Assembly: GCF_037095735.1 (NCBI RefSeq)
Contig: NZ_JBAWKD010000003.1
Location: forward strand, 620,001-684,000
Length of the DNA stretch: 64,000 nucleotides
Direction of reading: 5' to 3'
Origin: Frigidibacter sp037095735
GTDB lineage: Bacteria > Pseudomonadota > Alphaproteobacteria > Rhodobacterales > Rhodobacteraceae
Position 1 is the first letter of the stretch; every line of letters starts with the position of its first letter. The notes beneath the pieces are model-generated. The model was not told the origin of the DNA. It saw only the letters and a list, made by a program, of their open reading frames with translations, and searched no databases. The position numbers were made by a program, and so were the translations under genes. Of the stretch, positions 43,395-51,310 are shown in pieces.

Positions 43395-44378
43395 TCAGTG
43401 CACCGCGGCGCCGCCGGTGACACCGAGCGTCAGGCCGGTGATGTAGCTCGCCTCGCGCGAGGCGAGGAAGACATAGGCCCCGGCGCATTCCGCGGGCTGT
43501 CCCGCGCGGCCGATGGTGGTCGAGGCGCCGTGCTGCGTCAGGCTTGCCATGTCCTTGCCGCAGGCGGCCTGTAGCGGCGTCCAGATCGGCCCGGGCGCCA
43601 CCGCGTTCACGCGCACCCCGGTGGCGATCGCCTGCTGCGACAGGCTTTCGGTGAAGGCGATCTCTGCCGCCTTCGACGCGGCGTAGTCGAGCAGCGTGCG
43701 CGAGGGGCGGAAGCCCTGGATCGAGGCGGTGTTGAGGATCGACGAGCCCGGCGGCATCAGCGTCAGCGCGGCGCGCGACAGCTGGAAATAGGCCAGCACG
43801 TTGGTCTTCAGCACCTCTTCGAACTGCTGCAGCGAGATGTCCTGGATCCCTTCCGAGGTCACCTGCTTCGAGGCGTTGTTGACGAGAAGGTCGAGCCCGC
43901 CCATCAGCGCCGCCGCGCGCCCGACGAGGCCCTCGGCGAAATCGCGGTCGGTCAGGTCGCCCGGGATCAGATGCAGCTCGGCCCCCTCGCTGGCGGCAAG
44001 CGCCTTCAGGTCCTGCGCATCGGCCTCTTCGGCGGGCAGATAGGCGATGGTCACCGCCGCGCCCTCGCGCCAGAAGGCGATGGCGACGGCCCGGCCGATG
44101 CCGCTGTCGCCGCCGGTCACCAGCGCACGGCGCCCGGTCAGACGGCCGGCACCGACATAGCTTTCCTCGCCATGATCGGGGCGCGGGACCATCGCGGCGG
44201 TGGCGCCGGGGGCGGGCTGGCTCTGCTCGGGGTAAGGCGGCAGCGGGTAGAGGCTGCGCGGGTCGACCAGGCTGGGGGCCGGCATCAGCGGCGGTGTCGC
44301 GCGGTCGGTCGGGGGGACAGACCGATTGACGGTCTCGGGGTGGTCCTGCTCGTGGCGCAGGGCGGTGTCGGGGGACAT
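43395..44378 (-). CDS. Short-chain dehydrogenase/reductase (YghA/stress-type)
   Basis: 327 aa. A long N-terminal extension (about 1-75, Pro-rich, ...PPYPEQSQPAPG...) precedes the Rossmann domain. Cofactor motif TGGDSGIGRAVAIAF (about 88-102); catalytic Ser in SILNTASIQG and YAASKAAEI (Tyr/Lys about 233/237). The DSGIGRAVA form is common in YghA/YhdF-type oxidoreductases of the general stress response. Substrate unknown. It is convergent with the GT61 gene. Confidence 0.9.
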   Translation of the reverse strand: MSPDTALRHEQDHPETVNRSVPPTDRATPPLMPAPSLVDPRSLYPLPPYPEQSQPAPGATAAMVPRPDHGEESYVGAGRLTGRRALVTGGDSGIGRAVAIAFWREGAAVTIAYLPAEEADAQDLKALAASEGAELHLIPGDLTDRDFAEGLVGRAAALMGGLDLLVNNASKQVTSEGIQDISLQQFEEVLKTNVLAYFQLSRAALTLMPPGSSILNTASIQGFRPSRTLLDYAASKAAEIAFTESLSQQAIATGVRVNAVAPGPIWTPLQAACGKDMASLTQHGASTTIGRAGQPAECAGAYVFLASREASYITGLTLGVTGGAAVH

Positions 44379-44578
44379 GGCCTTGGCTCCTTGGCGAATT
44401 CACTCGGGGCGTCAACGCCTTCGTCGCGCTGGCGTTCCCCCGGCGCCGTGGCTGCATGCCGTCGACCGCGCCCGCGCCTGCCAATGTCCCCGCCCCGAAC
44501 CGGCCCCATCGCGGATGGCCCCCCTGCCGCCAGCCGGGCCAGCAACCGGTCGGGCGCGCGGGCGAACGGCGCGCGGTG

Positions 44579-45955
44579 TCAGCCCATCAGGCCGGCCGCC
44601 AGCCGGCGCTGGTCTTCCAGCACCCGCGGCAGGTCCACGCTCTGCAGATGGCCGTCGCGCACGATCTGGCGCCCCTCGACGATGACATGGCGCGGGCGCG
44701 CGGCCCCGGCCAGCGGCAGCGCCGCCGGGTCCCAGCTGCCGGCCGTCTCGACCCCGTCGACGGGCCACAGCGCCAGATCCGCCCGCGCCCCCACCGCGAT
44801 CCGCCCGCAATCGGGCCGGCCCAGCGCCTGCGCGCCGCCACGGGTCGCGATCCACAGCGCCTCGCGCGCGCTCATCGCATCGGCCCCGCGGGAGACCCGC
44901 GCCAGCAGCATCGCCATCCGCGCCTCGGAGGCGATCTGGCCGCCGTCGTTCGAGGCCGAGCCGTCGACCCCCAGCGCCACCGTCACGCCAGCGTCGCGCA
45001 TTGCCCGAACGGGGGCGATGCCCGAGCCGAGCCGGCAGTTCGAACAGGGGCAATGCGCGACGGCGGTGCCGCTGCGCGCGAAGAGCGACACCTCGCCCGC
45101 ATCCAGCTTGACGCAATGGGCATGCCAGACATCGCTGCCGGTCCAGCCCAGATCCTCGGCATACTGGCCGGGGCGGCAGCCGAAGCGGGCCAGCGAATAG
45201 GCCACGTCCTCGTCGTTCTCGGCCAGGTGGGTGTGCAGCCGCACCCCCTTGTCACGGGCCAGCAGCGCGGTGTCGCGCATCAGCTCGCGGCTGACCGAGA
45301 AAGGCGAACAGGGCGCGAGGCCCACGCGGATCATCGCGCCTTCGGAGGGGTCGTGGAAGGCATCGACCACGCGGATCATGTCCTTCAGGATCGCGGCCTC
45401 GGGCTCGACCAGCGCATCGGGGGGCAGCCCGCCCGCGCTTTCGCCGATCGACATCGCCCCGCGGGTCGGATGGAAGCGCAGCCCGATCTCGCGCGCGGCC
45501 TCGATCGTGTCGTCGAGCCGGGCCCCGTTCGGGTAGAGGTAGAGGTGGTCCGAGCTCATCGTGCAGCCCGACAGCGCCAGTTCGGCCAGCCCGGCAAGGG
45601 CCGAGACGCGCATGTGCTCGGGCCCCATCCGCGCCCAGATCGGGTATAGCGTGCGCAGCCAGCCGAACAGCAGCGCGTCCTGCGCCGCCGGCACCGCGCG
45701 GGTCATCGTCTGGTAGAGGTGGTGGTGGGTGTTCACCAGCCCTGGGGTGACCAGCAGGCGCCCGGCCTCGATCACCTCGCCCGCGGTCGTCAGCCCCTGC
45801 CCCAGCGCGGCGATCCGGCCGTCACGCAGCAGGATGTCGAGCCCGGCATACTCGGCCCCGAAGGCGCCGCGGCGGCCGCTGCCGTCCATTGTCAGAACAT
45901 GCGCCGCGCCGCGGATCAGGATCTCGCGGCGCGCCGGCGCGGGGTCAGCCGCCAT
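44579..45955 (-). CDS. 8-oxoguanine deaminase (amidohydrolase superfamily)
   Basis: 458 aa. Zinc ligand motif NTHHHLYQTM (about 75-84), HTHLAEND (about 240-247), HAHCVKLD (about 273-280) and VDGSASNDGGQ (about 322-332). The segments LSGCTMSSDHLYLYPNG and GLAPCSPFSVS are characteristic of the 8-oxoguanine deaminase branch. Converts 8-oxoguanine to urate and ammonia, a purine damage salvage step. Its ATG lies inside the last codons of hisN (11-bp overlap), so they share an operon. Closely related atrazine-type hydrolases are less likely. Confidence 0.88.
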   Translation of the reverse strand: MAADPAPARREILIRGAAHVLTMDGSGRRGAFGAEYAGLDILLRDGRIAALGQGLTTAGEVIEAGRLLVTPGLVNTHHHLYQTMTRAVPAAQDALLFGWLRTLYPIWARMGPEHMRVSALAGLAELALSGCTMSSDHLYLYPNGARLDDTIEAAREIGLRFHPTRGAMSIGESAGGLPPDALVEPEAAILKDMIRVVDAFHDPSEGAMIRVGLAPCSPFSVSRELMRDTALLARDKGVRLHTHLAENDEDVAYSLARFGCRPGQYAEDLGWTGSDVWHAHCVKLDAGEVSLFARSGTAVAHCPCSNCRLGSGIAPVRAMRDAGVTVALGVDGSASNDGGQIASEARMAMLLARVSRGADAMSAREALWIATRGGAQALGRPDCGRIAVGARADLALWPVDGVETAGSWDPAALPLAGAARPRHVIVEGRQIVRDGHLQSVDLPRVLEDQRRLAAGLMG

Positions 45956-46805
45956 AGGCCAGCAGCATCTGGCGCGACAGCAGGGTCAGCGCCTCTTCGT
46001 GGATCTCGCGGTTCGCCGCGGCGATCACCCGGCCGCCCTCCTGCGCGGGGCCGCCGCGCCAGTCGGTGACGATGCCGCCCGCCGCCTCGATCACCGCGAT
46101 CGGGGCCTGGATGTCATAGGCCTGCAGCCCGGCCTCGATCACGAGGTCGATCTGGCCCGCGGCCAGCAGCGCATAGGCATAGCAGTCCATCCCGTAGCGG
46201 GTCAGCCGCGCCTTCTTCGACACCGCCTGGAAGGCCGCGCGCTCTTCGGGCGAGCCGACCTCGGGATAGGTGGTGAACAGGATCGCCTCGGCCAGCGGCC
46301 GGGCGGGACGCGTCTTCAGGCCACGGGCGCCGTGCGGGCCGGTCATCTCGGCCAGGCCCAGCCCGCCGACGAAGCGTTCGGTCGTGTAAGGCTGGTCGAT
46401 CACGCCCAGCACCGGGTGGCCTGAGGCGTCGGCGACGGAAATCAGCACCCCCCAGGTCGGCGTGCCGGACATGTAGCCCCGCGTGCCGTCGATCGGGTCG
46501 AGCACCCAGGTCAGGCCCGAGGTCCCGGCGCTGCGGCCGTGTTCCTCGCCCAGGATCGCGTCGTCGGGGCGCAGGCGGCCCAGCACCTCGCGCATCGCGG
46601 TCTCGGCCGCACGGTCGGCGACGGTGACCGGATCGAAGCGCTGCGTCTCCTTCGAGATCGCGTCGAGCGTGGCCGAACGGAAGTGCCGCATCGTCTCGAT
46701 CCGCGCGGCCTCGGCCGCGGCATGGGCGGCGGCGATCAGCTCGGCGCGCAGCGGGTCGGCCATCGGGTCGCTGCCCGCGGATCGCTTGCCATCGGTCTCG
46801 GTCAT
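45945..46805 (-). CDS. hisN: Histidinol-phosphatase of the inositol monophosphatase family
   Basis: 286 aa. Metal sites: LGEEHG (about 84-89), WVLDPIDGTRGYMSG (about 100-114) and AYDIQAPIAVIEAAGG (about 227-242). The family includes HisN, cysQ and IMPase; the RGYMSG variant of motif 2 is usual in alphaproteobacterial HisN. It dephosphorylates histidinol-phosphate. The start at 46805 is backed by a GGGGGAAG SD; ATG at 46763 is an alternative. Linked to 8-oxoguanine deaminase downstream by 11-bp overlap. Confidence 0.85.
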   Translation of the reverse strand: MTETDGKRSAGSDPMADPLRAELIAAAHAAAEAARIETMRHFRSATLDAISKETQRFDPVTVADRAAETAMREVLGRLRPDDAILGEEHGRSAGTSGLTWVLDPIDGTRGYMSGTPTWGVLISVADASGHPVLGVIDQPYTTERFVGGLGLAEMTGPHGARGLKTRPARPLAEAILFTTYPEVGSPEERAAFQAVSKKARLTRYGMDCYAYALLAAGQIDLVIEAGLQAYDIQAPIAVIEAAGGIVTDWRGGPAQEGGRVIAAANREIHEEALTLLSRQMLLAYGG

Positions 46806-46898
46806 CGGCTGTCTTCCCCCGCTCGCCTCTGACCCCGGCCTAGCGCCCTTCGCCGCAGCGCGTCAAGCAGCGCCCATGGGGCGCGCGGGGCTCGGCCG

Positions 46899-46911
46899 TT
46901 GCAAAATGCAA
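46899..46911. promoter_or_regulatory. Palindrome TTGCAAAATGCAA downstream of the Xre gene
   Basis: TTGCA-AAA-TGCAA, 65 bp after the Xre stop, in the hisN 5' region (94 bp upstream of hisN). It differs by one base from the palindrome at 47574-47586 upstream of the same regulator. Candidate operator of that regulator, possibly acting on hisN. Confidence 0.5.
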
Positions 46912-46976
46912 ACGCCGCCGACCCGGGCGGGAGTCGGCGGCGCAGGGACGTCACACGAGGCGCGGTGGGGCCCGCC

Positions 46977-47339
46977 TCACGCCACGTCGGACAGCACGCG
47001 GGCCAGTTCGAACAGGCGCCGGCGCTGGTTCTCGGGGATCGAGTAATACGAGCGCACGAGTTGCAGGGCCTCTTTGTCCGAGAGGATGTCCCCCTCGACC
47101 GCCTCGACGGGTTCCGCAGAGGTTTCAAGACCTTCGAAGAAGAACGAGATCGGCACGCCGGTGACTTCGGCGATATCCCAGAGGCGAGAGGCCGAGACGC
47201 GGTTCATGCCGGTCTCGTATTTCTGGATCTGCTGGAAGCGGATCCCGACCTTCTCGGCCAGCTGTTGCTGCGTCATGCCGATCATCCAACGGCGGTGCCG
47301 GATACGCCTGCCGACATGCACGTCCACCGGATGCTTCAT
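46977..47339 (-). CDS. Xre-family (PraR/SinR-like) transcriptional regulator
   Basis: 120 aa. A Cro/C1-type helix-turn-helix spans about 8-65 (RIRHRRWMIGMTQQQLAEKV, GIRFQQIQKYETGMNRVSAS) and a C-terminal region (about 75-120) has a conserved IPENQRRRLFELARVLS tail. It resembles rhizobial PraR/PhrR, which act in biofilm, quorum-sensing and metabolic control. Candidate operators (TTGCA-N3-TGCAA) lie on both sides. Divergent from the quinone reductase gene. Confidence 0.88.
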   Translation of the reverse strand: MKHPVDVHVGRRIRHRRWMIGMTQQQLAEKVGIRFQQIQKYETGMNRVSASRLWDIAEVTGVPISFFFEGLETSAEPVEAVEGDILSDKEALQLVRSYYSIPENQRRRLFELARVLSDVA

Positions 47340-47673
47340 CTTTGTCTTCTCCAGTCCTGCCTAGTCCCCCGGAAGCCCTTCCGGCGGCGCCATGTGGTTG
47401 TCATTACGCGTGAACAGCCCGGCACTCACTCCGGCGGGATTCCGCAACGTCAGAGGGCAAATCCGGCCCGCGGTCCCGTACACTCGTTTGCACGCACATT
47501 GCCCTGCGCAACAACCGCTGCGAAACGAATTCCGCCGATTCACCTTTGCACGAACCCAAAACCGCCGGCTCCTTTGCAAATTGCAATGTGAAGCCTGCCG
47601 TGGCGGAAGCACGGGCGTGCGAGGGGGCAAGAAATGGGTTCCGGGCGGGAATCCGATTCGCAGGAGACACGCA
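47340..47673. promoter_or_regulatory. 334-bp divergent control region with TTTGCA sites
   Basis: Between the Xre gene and the quinone reductase gene. Holds the full palindrome TTGCAAATTGCAA (47574-47586) and additional TTTGCA half-sites at 47488-47493 and 47545-47550. No ORF is plausible here. The palindrome lies 88 bp upstream of the reductase start, consistent with control of that gene and autoregulation. Confidence 0.55.
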
Positions 47674-48636
47674 TTGCGCGCATTCAGACTGACCGCAACC
47701 GGAACGCCCCCCGGGCTTCATCAGATCGACCGCCCCGCCCCCGGAAAGGGCGAGGTGCTGGTTCGCATCGCCGCCTGCGGGCTGAACTTCGCGGACACGC
47801 TGATGGTCAAGGGCACCTACCAGGACATCCCGCCGCTGCCCGCGACGCTGGGGCTGGAACTGGCCGGCACGGTCGAGGCTCTGGGCCCCGGCGTCACGGC
47901 TCCGGCGCCCGGAACGCGGGTCGCGATCTCGGCCGGACATGGCGGGCTGGCGGAGTACGGCGTGTTCCCGGCCGCGCTCTGCGTGCCCCTGCCCGACGCG
48001 ATGAGCTTCGAGACCGCGGCGGGCTTCCAGATCGCCTATGGCACCTCGCATCTGGCGCTGACCCGCGCCGGGCGGCTGCAGCCGGGCGAGACGCTGGTGG
48101 TGACCGGGGCCGCGGGCGGCGTCGGGCTGACCGCGGTCGAGATCGGGGCGCAGATGGGGGCGCGGGTGATCGCCGTCGCCCGCGGCGCCGAGAAGCTGGC
48201 GCTGGCCCGCGCCGCGGGCGCGGAGGTCACGCTCGAGGCCGAGGGCACCGACCTGCGTGCGGCGGTCAAGGATCTGGGCGGGGCTGACGTCGTCTACGAG
48301 ACCGTCGGCGGGCCCGGGTTCGAGGGCCTCTTGCGCGCGCTGCGCCCCGAGGGGCGGATGCTGGCCATCGGCTTCGCCGGTGGCGAGGTGCCGCTGGTGA
48401 AGCCGAACCACCTGCTCGTGAAGAACATCAGCGTGATCGGCTTCTACTGGGCGGGCTACCGCAGCTTCGCTCCGGACGTGCTGCGCGCCTCGATGGCCGA
48501 GCTTTTCGACTGGTATGCCGAGGGCCGGCTCAAGCCGCATGTCGGCGCGGTGCTGCCGCTCGAGCGGGCGGCCGAGGGGCTCGAGCTGCTGATCAGCCGC
48601 CGCGCGACCGGGAAGGTCGTGGTAACGATGGGCTGA
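47674..48636 (+). CDS. NADPH:quinone oxidoreductase (zinc-free MDR family)
   Basis: 320 aa from a TTG start (47674) with CAGGAGA 7 nt upstream; no ATG is suitable. GroES-like N-domain (LVRIAACGLNFADTLMVKG, about 30-48) and a Rossmann domain with VVTGAAGGVGLTAVEIGAQM (about 141-160) and KPNHLLVKNISVIGFYWAGY (about 248-267). The lack of structural zinc cysteines places it with quinone reductases such as QorA or Rv-type acryloyl/enoyl reductases. It reduces quinones or enones. Divergent from the Xre regulator. Confidence 0.85.
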   Translation: MRAFRLTATGTPPGLHQIDRPAPGKGEVLVRIAACGLNFADTLMVKGTYQDIPPLPATLGLELAGTVEALGPGVTAPAPGTRVAISAGHGGLAEYGVFPAALCVPLPDAMSFETAAGFQIAYGTSHLALTRAGRLQPGETLVVTGAAGGVGLTAVEIGAQMGARVIAVARGAEKLALARAAGAEVTLEAEGTDLRAAVKDLGGADVVYETVGGPGFEGLLRALRPEGRMLAIGFAGGEVPLVKPNHLLVKNISVIGFYWAGYRSFAPDVLRASMAELFDWYAEGRLKPHVGAVLPLERAAEGLELLISRRATGKVVVTMG

Positions 48637-48927
48637 GGCCGTAGGGGCGCAGGTGCAGCGGCGCAGGCGGCGCGGGGCCAGAGGTCTTGCGCCAGAGGGT
48701 TCGGGCCGATGACCCAAGCCGGCGCATCTGCTGATGATCGACAAAGGTTGCTCCGCACCGTGGCCGCCCGTCGGCCCATCGCCGTGACCAGTCACCGACC
48801 GCCGACCTGGCCCAGTTGACGTGCGCCACCGCTCGGCACGGCCGAAAGCCGTTCTGACGCCGCGCCCCTCGGGAACGGCGCAGCGTGTCGGCTCACAGGT
48901 CGACGAGGCCCCTGCGCCCCGCGTGGC

Positions 48928-49821
48928 TCAACTGGCCAGTGCGAGGTCCATGACCCCGGCGGCGCCGCCCGCGCAGACATAGCCGCAGCGGATCAGCTCC
49001 TTCAGCCGCTCTGCCGCGCGTCCGGGCACGACGCCCGCGTCGTAAAGGCAGATCTGCGTCTCTCCCAGCGCCGGCAGGGCATTGCCGCTGTCGATCGGCG
49101 CGCAGCCGGCAGGCATCGTGCCGCGCATCCGCACCGTCACCGCCAGATCGGCGGCGGTCGTGGCCTCCATCACGTTCTCGGACTGGCCCGAGAAGGCGAT
49201 CTCCCACGGGATCCCCGCCGCGTCGAGCGCGGCCATAGCGCGGGGCCGGAACATGCAGGCCTCCTCGAAGGCCAGCCGCAGCGGGCGCGTCTGCCAGGCG
49301 GTGCCGTCCACGGCGCCGATCCAGACCATCTCGCGCGTCGCCAGCACCTCGGCCCCCTCGGCGGGATGCTCTTCGGTGGTCAGCATCAGGTCCAGCTCGC
49401 CGCGCTGGAACTGCTCCTTCATCCTCAGCGTGAAGGACGACACGAGCGAAACCCGGACCCGCGGATATTCCTGCGCCAGCCGCTTCAGCACCGCCGGGAT
49501 CAGCGGGTAGACGATGTCATGGGGCACGCCCAGCCGGATCTCGCCCTCGAAGGCATCGGTGGTCAGCCGCCCCAGCGCCTCGTCGTTCAGCGCCAGCATC
49601 CGCCGCGCGTAGCCAACCAACTGCTCGCCCTCTGGCGTCAGCGACAGGCGGCGCTGCACGCGGGTGAACAGCTCGACCCCCAGCCCCTCTTCCAGCCGCT
49701 TGATCTGCATCGAGACCGCGGATTGCGTCAGGTTCAGCAGCCCCGCCGCCCGCGTCACCCCGCGCAGGTCGGCGACAGTCACAAGGCTGCGCAGCGCGGC
49801 GAGATCGAGATTGCGGGGCAT
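48928..49821 (-). CDS. LysR-family transcriptional regulator (second)
   Basis: 297 aa from the third ATG (49821), since AGGAGG then has a 7-nt spacing; ATGs at 49824 and 49827 are too close. N-terminal HTH (VADLRGVTRAAGLLNLTQSA, about 16-35) and effector domain. It is divergent from a DUF1127 gene, a pairing common in Rhodobacteraceae. ENVMEATTAADLAVTVRMRG is typical of the effector domain. Target unknown; DUF1127 is the likely one. Confidence 0.9.
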   Translation of the reverse strand: MPRNLDLAALRSLVTVADLRGVTRAAGLLNLTQSAVSMQIKRLEEGLGVELFTRVQRRLSLTPEGEQLVGYARRMLALNDEALGRLTTDAFEGEIRLGVPHDIVYPLIPAVLKRLAQEYPRVRVSLVSSFTLRMKEQFQRGELDLMLTTEEHPAEGAEVLATREMVWIGAVDGTAWQTRPLRLAFEEACMFRPRAMAALDAAGIPWEIAFSGQSENVMEATTAADLAVTVRMRGTMPAGCAPIDSGNALPALGETQICLYDAGVVPGRAAERLKELIRCGYVCAGGAAGVMDLALAS

Positions 49822-49828
49822 CATCACC

Positions 49829-49938
49829 TCCTGTGATCCATGACCGAACGATCATTCATTTCCATAATCAAGCACAGAGGCGCATCTTCATCAAGAGACC
49901 TGATGGACATTCGACAGATCATCACAGGAGGACCACAT
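49829..49938. promoter_or_regulatory. Divergent LysR/DUF1127 region with mirrored SD arms
   Basis: CCTCCTGTGATC at 49829-49840 is mirrored, apart from a 3-nt insertion, by GATCATCACAGGAGG at 49918-49932, so each gene's SD lies in one arm of an inverted repeat. ATTCATTTCCATAATCAAG (about 49854-49872) lies in the middle and could hold the LysR site. It is AT-richer than the flanks. Confidence 0.45.
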
Positions 49939-49939
49939 C

Positions 49940-50182
49940 ATGCGCCCCATCCACCTTCCCCGGACCCTGCCCCACGGCGCGTCCCGTCCGCACGGCCTGC
50001 GGCTGCCCCGCCTTTCGGCGCTGCTGATGCGGCTGTCGGGCCTGCGCGCGCTGCGCCGCCAGCGCCGCGCTCTGGCCCTGCTCGACCCGCATCTGCTGCG
50101 CGATGTGGGACTTGGCCCCGAACAGGCGGCCCGCGAGGCCGAGCGGCCGCTTTGGGATGCGCCGGCGCACTGGCGGCGCTGA
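49940..50182 (+). CDS. DUF1127-domain protein
   Basis: 80 aa, SD AGGAGG. Basic N-terminus and a DUF1127 (YjiS-like) helix pair: RRALALLDPHLLRDVGLGPE (about 41-60) followed by AAREAERPLWDAPAHW. Small RNA-binding proteins of this type affect phosphate uptake, RNA turnover or stress in other alphaproteobacteria; here unknown. Divergent from a LysR gene and ended by a hairpin terminator at 50274. Confidence 0.85.
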   Translation: MRPIHLPRTLPHGASRPHGLRLPRLSALLMRLSGLRALRRQRRALALLDPHLLRDVGLGPEQAAREAERPLWDAPAHWRR

Positions 50183-50273
50183 GCCGCGCCTGCCCCGCGA
50201 AACCGCCCTCAACGCCCTCACCGCGCGCGCGATGGCGCCCCGGGCCGGCCGAAACCATGCCCCCGGCCTGCGA

Positions 50274-50301
50274 CCGGCCGTCGCAGGGGGCGGCCGGTTT
50301 T
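50274..50301 (+). terminator. Rho-independent terminator after the DUF1127 gene
   Basis: CCGGCCG (50274-50280) and CGGCCGG (50291-50297) form a 7-bp stem with a 10-nt loop, followed by TTTT (50298-50301). It begins 91 nt after the stop codon, before the Bax1 promoter. Confidence 0.7.
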
Positions 50302-50366
50302 CACGGATTCTCGGCAAAAGGTGAGAAACGATCGTGGTTTTGCGGGGATTTCCGGACCGCGGGTTC

Positions 50367-50395
50367 TTGAACGGAATGCATTGGTTACCGATATT
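50367..50395 (+). promoter_or_regulatory. Sigma-70-type promoter of the Bax1 gene
   Basis: TTGAAC (50367-50372) and GATATT (50390-50395) are separated by 17 bp. The transcript would begin near 50402, 53 nt before the ATG, which has ACGGAGG at 5 nt. Confidence 0.55.
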
Positions 50396-50454
50396 CCTCT
50401 GCGGGCGGGTCTACTTCGCGGGACCTGCAGGGACATAACGCAACGGAGGCATCC

Positions 50455-51177
50455 ATGGCTGACTTGAACACGATGCGCGCCGGCCGGCTTGGAGCCGGTA
50501 CGCTGCGCATCGACGAAGGACTGAAGGCGCATATGAACAAGGTCTACGGCACGATGTCCGTAGGCATGCTCATCACCGCGCTCGTGGCCTGGGCCGTCGG
50601 CACCAACGAGCAGATGCTGGCGATGATCTTCGGCACGCCGCTGAAGTGGGTCGTCATGTTCGCGCCGCTGATCGTGGTCTTCGCCTTCTCGGCGATGATC
50701 AACAAGATGTCGGCCGCGGCCGCGCAGCTGGTGTTCTACGGCTATGCCGCCCTGATGGGCCTGTCGATCAGCTTCATCTTCGCCGCCTACACCGGCGTGT
50801 CGATCGCGCAGACCTTCCTCGTCACCGCGATCGCCTTCGCGGGCCTGTCTCTCTACGGCTACACCACCAAGAAGGACCTGTCGGGCTTCGGCACCTTCCT
50901 GGTCATGGGCCTGATCGGCCTGATCGTGGCCTCGGTCGTGAACATCTTCCTCGCCTCGTCGGCGGTCGCCTTCGCGATCTCGGTGATCGGGGTGCTGCTC
51001 TTCGCGGGCCTGACCGCCTTCGACACGCAGAACATCAAGGTCACCTACCTGCAGCACGCGCAGTACGGCGACCAGGAGTGGATGGCGAAGTCGGCGATCA
51101 TGGGCGCGCTGCAGCTCTACCTCGACTTCCTGAACATGTTCATGTTCCTGCTGCAGTTCCTCGGCAACCGCGAGTAA
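50455..51177 (+). CDS. Bax1 inhibitor-like membrane protein (YccA/YbhL)
   Basis: 240 aa with seven predicted helices (about 29-50 onward). Family motifs: HMNKVYGTMSVGMLITALVA (about 26-45), AALMGLSISFIFAAYTGVSI and FAGLTAFDTQNIK (about 184-196, the conserved acidic Asp). Homologues form pH-dependent calcium leak channels or modulate FtsH in E. coli (YccA). Function in this organism unknown. Own promoter and a strong terminator define a monocistronic unit. Confidence 0.93.
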   Translation: MADLNTMRAGRLGAGTLRIDEGLKAHMNKVYGTMSVGMLITALVAWAVGTNEQMLAMIFGTPLKWVVMFAPLIVVFAFSAMINKMSAAAAQLVFYGYAALMGLSISFIFAAYTGVSIAQTFLVTAIAFAGLSLYGYTTKKDLSGFGTFLVMGLIGLIVASVVNIFLASSAVAFAISVIGVLLFAGLTAFDTQNIKVTYLQHAQYGDQEWMAKSAIMGALQLYLDFLNMFMFLLQFLGNRE

Positions 51178-51205
51178 CCCTCGCCCGACCGACGGCACGA
51201 CATCC

Positions 51206-51240
51206 GGCCCCGGCTGCGCCCCCGCAGCCGGGGCCTTTTC
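51206..51240 (+). terminator. Strong Rho-independent terminator after the Bax1 gene
   Basis: GGCCCCGGCTGCG (51206-51218) and CGCAGCCGGGGCC (51223-51235) form a perfect 13-bp stem with a 4-nt loop, followed by TTTT C. This is the clearest terminator in the window. Confidence 0.92.
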
Positions 51241-51310
51241 GTTGCGCGGCCCCTGCCTTGCGTTCCGCGCCGCGCGGTGCTGGGCTGCGCCGCGGACAGG
51301 AGGACGGGCG

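Noticed and set aside
47620..47640. Fifth copy of the dispersed repeat near GCAAGAAATGG (about 47627)
   Set aside because: Only 11 bp match the left half of the copy at 21560; neither the GGGATATTTG arm nor the CATTGGTCC core is present.
48637..48927. Possible insertion-sequence remnant between the quinone reductase and LysR genes
   Set aside because: One short piece (CTGATGATCGACAAAGG) vaguely resembles transposase coding sequence of the IS5 type, but no frame, inverted repeat or target duplication supports it. Nothing else is seen in this 291-bp spacer.
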